64,000 nucleotides of DNA from Schizochytrium sp. CCTCC M209059 (taxonomy: Eukaryota > Sar > Bigyra > Thraustochytrida > Thraustochytriidae). Where the stretch lies: assembly GCA_000818945.1 (NCBI GenBank), contig KN805375.1:195788-259787 (forward strand), written 5' to 3'. The position numbers were made by a program, and so were the translations under genes. Shown here piece after piece: positions 60,248-64,000 of this stretch. Position 1 is the first letter of the stretch. Every line of letters begins with the position of its first letter. A model generated the notes under the pieces. The model did not search any database. It was not told the DNA's origin and saw only the letters and a program-made list of their open reading frames with translations.

Positions 60248-63200
60248 ATGAGCATCAGCGCGCCCGTCGAACTCGTTGCGGTGCGCAGCAAGACCGTCAA
60301 TGTGGAGAAAAACTATGGGTTTCAGTATGCTGCAAGCATGGAGCACATGCACAAAATTAAAAGCGCCTCCGGGAGTCTTATTTCAGCGGCTGCATTGCAC
60401 ACAAAGTCGCTCGCGCCAGGGCGTGCAGCAGGATCGCAGCAGCATCATAATTTGCGATCGCACGGCGTAAGTTCCCATGACCGGAACAAACATATTAATG
60501 CAAGCGTCGAAGACACGATGATCGCAGCATTGGATCCTCGTTCGCTTCGACTCTGGCGCGGAGCGCAGGAAACCCGACGACTCGTCTTTCCCGGCGGAAA
60601 GTCAGAATTCTTAAGCGCAGTGCTTCTCGTTCCGGAAAAGGGCGTCGTGGTCGCTGCCGCTGCCGATCTCGCCTTCAAGCTGTACGAGCTGCACACGCTT
60701 GAGTACATTGCGTCTATAGCGCTCAATCAACGCGCAGTGTATGAGCTCAGATTCCTTACCTCCACCCAGGAGCTCGTGAGCGCTGGGGTCGACGGCGTGA
60801 CCATTTGGCAATGGAAAGAGCGCAAGACAGAGGTCTGGGACGCGCAGAGCAAGTTGTGGAAGTCGGTGACTGTGCACGATCTCCAGGCTCGGGCTGTTCT
60901 CGAGGACTCTGCGTGGGCGCGCAAGATGGAGATCGACGAGGCCTTGCGGCGGATCTACGTCTTGCACGATGAGAGCGTGAGCGTTTATGATCTTTGGACA
61001 GGAGCCAAAAAGCGCATCTTGCGCGATTTGCACAAGCAGCCCGTCACGTGCTGTGTCTCTTACGAGTCGAGTCTTTATCTCGTGACGGGAAGCGCGAGCG
61101 GTGAGATTTGCGTGTGGTCTGACGCTCGGGATGATGCTCTTGTGCATACCTTTCGTGGTCACTCCAAGGCCATTACGGCGCTATGTCACCATCCCACCCC
61201 ACATGAAACGGGTCTTCTCGTGACAAGTTCCATGGACGGCACGATTTCCGTGATCGGTCTGGAGCGACTGCAGGAACGGTATAGACTCAATGTAGGTCAT
61301 GGCGAGGGCGTTTCGAGTCTTGAGGTGTTGGCCAATCATCATCTCGTCGTGACGATTGGCTGCAAGATGGAATTGTGGAAGTTGCAGCACATGACTGTGC
61401 CCTTTGCGCCGGAACGGGCCCCCGTGCAATCGCTGCGCTCCGTGGCGGAGCTCGGTCAGGTCCTCGTACACACTGCAGACGGCAGCATTCGCCTCGTTGA
61501 TGAAGAAACGGGGGAATCATGTTGTCGCGTGGTCCCGAACAGCAAGCAGGATGCTGTGGAGCAGGTCGTTTTGGACGGAGCACAGCAGCAGCTGTTTGTG
61601 TTGTTGACGTCGAGCAAGATACTCGTGTACGACGCATCGCAAGACCCCGCGCGGCTTGTTGCGCTTTGGCAGCACATCAAGCCGCAAAAGGATTCAATTT
61701 GCGTCATTGCGCTTAGTTCTCTTTATTTGATTGGGGGCTCAACGCGCGGGTCCATTTTCTTTTGGGACCTTCGTGCTGGAGGCGAATTGGTGCATCGCAT
61801 TGAGAATGCCCACGAGGCTCCCGTCCGCCATCTTCTCTGGATACCGCGCGATATGGATGGTGGCAAGGGTGTTGGTTATGACGGGCCAACTTCGACTGAC
61901 TTGCTCATTTCCGCGGGTGCTGATGCTGACGAGGGTGCAGTTTGCATTTGGAGTATTGTTCGGAAGGATGAAAAAGACCTTGGTGACTGTGGCGGCAAAG
62001 TTCGTGAGGAGCTCCTTGACGTGGTGAGTTTGATGGCATGGGCGCCTGTCTCGTGCGTGGCGGCAAGCGCGGAGCAGCCGCTAGCGTTCCTTGGTCTTGA
62101 CTCGGGGGAGTCCGTCTTTGTGGATTTGACCAAAGCGGCTCTGCTCCCTTTCGTCTCGCAGGACCATGCCCACGAGGGGCGTGTCACTACGGCTCTATTC
62201 ATTGATCCCCTGCGTCTGCTGGTTACTGTGGGAGAAGATGGCAAACTCAAAGTTTGGGACGAGCATAAGAAGTTGGTCCGCATGTTGGACCTGCACGGCG
62301 ACCCGATTTTCGCCTTGACGGTGCTCGACCGTGGCTTGGGGGATCTACTGATCGGTGAAAAGAACGAAGTCGTGCGCATTTCCGCACAAGACGCACTCCC
62401 TGCCCGGTACAACGCGCTTCGGCTGGAGTTGCGCAAGCTCATGCAAGATGCCAGAGACCACGCTCTCATGGAACAAGATGCGAATGGCAATCAGGAGGAT
62501 GACAATGTAGGACTTGAGAGTGTTTCAATTGGGCAACGTCAAGTGTTGTACGATGTACTGCAAGATTGTTCGGCAAGTGTTGCCTCGGAGCTCTTTGAGA
62601 TGACACGTGAAGAGGCTGATCTTGCGCGCGTTGCAGACTTGTATGCGGAGACTGCAGTGAAAAGCACACCAAGAAGGAACTCAATTCGTTTTGCTCGACG
62701 ATTAGCATCAATTCAGGAAAATTTCGAAGCACGAGATGGGCCACCACTGGATCCTGCTTCAGCTTCACTGGATTTGGATGCTATGGAAAACGAGCTTGCG
62801 ATGGCTCTCTCGCGAGCGGGATCCGAGCTCGGTCGCGATTTTTTAGCAGCAGCTGCGCGCAAGCGGGGCTTTGTTTCGACGCGTGCTCACGCGATGGAGC
62901 GTCTGGCAGCTGCAAGGGACCTCGCGGCGACTGTGGTCCCCAATGCGGGCGACGATGCTTGTGCGCCGGTGCTTCTTGCCCCCGCGGTCCTGGAAGAGAC
63001 GGAGGCCAAACTTGCGGCCGTCCGCGCGGCACTTCGTGTCCAACAAGTTGACGGCACAACAGCTGGTGATTCGTTGGATGCCCAAGCGAATGGCAACTGT
63101 AGTCAAGGGGTAGCCTTGATTGAGATGATTGACCCAACGACGGGGCTTTTACGATGTGGAGGAGAACATGCTGAGGAGTCTTTGCGTTCGCGGAAGCGTC

Positions 63201-63490
63201 GCTCCAAGAAGCGTCGTTCGAGACGCAAGCTTGGACTCAAAGTGCACGGTTTGCGCGCGCCGGGTCCGGGAAAAGGCGGTGGTGGTCTTCGCGGGGCTGC
63301 GTCGCTGCATTCCCTCGAGTCTTCGACCTCGTCGTGGTCGTCCTCGAGAAGCATTGAGGCGCGGTGCCGCTTCCCGGAGGCACCCAAGGGACGTTCTCCT
63401 ACGACGGTGCGTCAGAGTCCTCGGCTTTTGCATCTTCAGGCGATGTTGGATGCGAGTATGGAGCATTCGACTCGGCCCAAGCCATGTTGA
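60248..63490 (+). CDS. WD40-repeat protein, long
   Basis: The ATG at 60248 gives 1080 aa; in-frame stops lie upstream. The first 750 residues form WD40-type blades, probably two propellers. Examples are VVAAAADLAFKLYELHTLEY, ELVSAGVDGVTIWQWKE, YLVTGSASGEICVWSDARDD followed by HTFRGHSKAITALCHHP, LVTSSMDGTISVIGL, ISAGADADEGAVCIWSI and LLVTVGEDGKLKVWDEHKKL. The C-terminal 330 residues are helical, then basic (SLRSRKRRSKKRRSRRKLG), perhaps a nuclear targeting signal. WD40 propellers are scaffold surfaces; no specific complex is recognisable. A 5' untranslated intron is possible (GTAAGT at 60103). Confidence 0.85.
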   Translation: MSISAPVELVAVRSKTVNVEKNYGFQYAASMEHMHKIKSASGSLISAAALHTKSLAPGRAAGSQQHHNLRSHGVSSHDRNKHINASVEDTMIAALDPRSLRLWRGAQETRRLVFPGGKSEFLSAVLLVPEKGVVVAAAADLAFKLYELHTLEYIASIALNQRAVYELRFLTSTQELVSAGVDGVTIWQWKERKTEVWDAQSKLWKSVTVHDLQARAVLEDSAWARKMEIDEALRRIYVLHDESVSVYDLWTGAKKRILRDLHKQPVTCCVSYESSLYLVTGSASGEICVWSDARDDALVHTFRGHSKAITALCHHPTPHETGLLVTSSMDGTISVIGLERLQERYRLNVGHGEGVSSLEVLANHHLVVTIGCKMELWKLQHMTVPFAPERAPVQSLRSVAELGQVLVHTADGSIRLVDEETGESCCRVVPNSKQDAVEQVVLDGAQQQLFVLLTSSKILVYDASQDPARLVALWQHIKPQKDSICVIALSSLYLIGGSTRGSIFFWDLRAGGELVHRIENAHEAPVRHLLWIPRDMDGGKGVGYDGPTSTDLLISAGADADEGAVCIWSIVRKDEKDLGDCGGKVREELLDVVSLMAWAPVSCVAASAEQPLAFLGLDSGESVFVDLTKAALLPFVSQDHAHEGRVTTALFIDPLRLLVTVGEDGKLKVWDEHKKLVRMLDLHGDPIFALTVLDRGLGDLLIGEKNEVVRISAQDALPARYNALRLELRKLMQDARDHALMEQDANGNQEDDNVGLESVSIGQRQVLYDVLQDCSASVASELFEMTREEADLARVADLYAETAVKSTPRRNSIRFARRLASIQENFEARDGPPLDPASASLDLDAMENELAMALSRAGSELGRDFLAAAARKRGFVSTRAHAMERLAAARDLAATVVPNAGDDACAPVLLAPAVLEETEAKLAAVRAALRVQQVDGTTAGDSLDAQANGNCSQGVALIEMIDPTTGLLRCGGEHAEESLRSRKRRSKKRRSRRKLGLKVHGLRAPGPGKGGGGLRGAASLHSLESSTSSWSSSRSIEARCRFPEAPKGRSPTTVRQSPRLLHLQAMLDASMEHSTRPKPC

Positions 63491-64000
63491 GTTTGTAGTA
63501 ATGAAATGGAAATAATGAAAACGTTTGGGAAACTGTAGGTGGTAATACGAAAGAAGCACATGATGTATCAGTCGATCAAGGTGTATGTATATACAAATCG
63601 TGCCACTTCATGTTGTTTGCGCAGGGCCAAAACACAGAAACGTAAGTGTGTTGGAAAGTTAGAGTGAGGAGAGCCAGAGTTTGTCTTTGCTGTCGCAAAA
63701 GGAAAGCATTTCTCTTTGCGGTTGTGCATTATTTTGAAGGTTTAAGAAAAGTCGAGACCGCTGCAAGGACTGGCTAATGTGTGATTTACGAAAGAAAGAA
63801 AGAAAGAAAAAAAGAAAAAAAAAGACAAAAGCTTTGAATGGAATGGTTTTTCCTTATTAGACAAAAAGGATAATCACCAACTGATCGGGGAGCCATATTT
63901 GCAGCAGGAGCACGAGCGCGTGCGCGCAGGATATGCCTGGACGGGGTCGCGACAAGCGACCTCGTCTCTTGTGGGCCAAGGTTACTCTACTCTAGATTAT
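63491..64000. other. 3' flank and window end
   Basis: 3' sequence of the WD40 gene with a (GAAA)n-type run at 63790-63823. The last 110 nt are GC-rich and may begin another gene, but nothing is supportable. Confidence 0.55.

Noticed and set aside
1..64000. CRISPR arrays, insertion sequences, prokaryotic operons or intact transposons
   Set aside because: None seen. The tandem repeats are microsatellites or LRR exons, and no transposase or reverse transcriptase motif appeared in the frames.

Overview
This is a nuclear window from a GC-rich, gene-dense eukaryote. It contains a TFIIIB subunit, a Mediator subunit candidate, calreticulin, a PEX11-type protein, mitochondrial presequences, GT-AG introns and a nuclear tRNA. 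Most genes are single-exon and the spacers hold microsatellites. The mix of a TKH-type MAP kinase, a stand-alone gamma-glutamyl phosphate reductase and an LRR-kinase-TIR gene with one LRR per exon suggests a stramenopile protist, most likely a labyrinthulomycete (thraustochytrid-like). That placement is inference; no rRNA or organellar marker is present. One run of Ns (45063-45478) is an assembly gap.

Layout. 1-4357: 3' part of a large GPS-containing polytopic membrane protein. 4728-9221: divergent pair of glutamate-5-semialdehyde dehydrogenase (with an unusual C-terminal hydrophobic tail) and the Pol III factor BRF1. 9643-11753: an ankyrin protein and a UBE2G2/Ubc7-type E2. 11754-14813: mostly non-coding. 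14814-23138: the highlight, a 23-exon gene encoding an acidic N-terminus, about 21 LRRs (one per 84-nt phase-2 exon, with recent tandem exon duplication), a protein kinase domain and a TIR domain. It has one reading-frame break, or a cryptic 44-nt intron, inside the kinase. 23397-23468: tRNA-Arg(TCG). 24383-30800: a secreted Cys-rich repeat protein, a trypsin-like protease and a Med21-like subunit. 32070-37271: monothiol glutaredoxin-5 (3 exons), calreticulin and an NDUFAF7-like methyltransferase. 39497-43201: a convergent pair with ubiquitin-binding-like motifs, one a MIU-like/DUF1771/Smr protein and the other an alpha/beta hydrolase with two UIMs. 43202-47638: a long spacer with the gap. 47639-52501: a TKH-type MAPK with a long activation-loop insert, and a mitochondrial-type ABCB half-transporter. 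54548-63490: an ankyrin-like protein, a PEX11-type peroxisomal protein (2 exons), a GT31/C1GALT1-like glycosyltransferase and a long WD40 protein.

The genes do not form one pathway; this is ordinary eukaryotic housekeeping mixed with signalling genes. Loose themes are mitochondria (GLRX5, NDUFAF7, ABCB transporter), ER quality control and secretion (calreticulin, Ubc7-type E2, secreted proteins) and ubiquitin recognition. The LRR-kinase-TIR gene is the best candidate for an unusual system. It looks like a rapidly evolving receptor-like protein whose recognition array can grow or shrink by whole exons without breaking frame.
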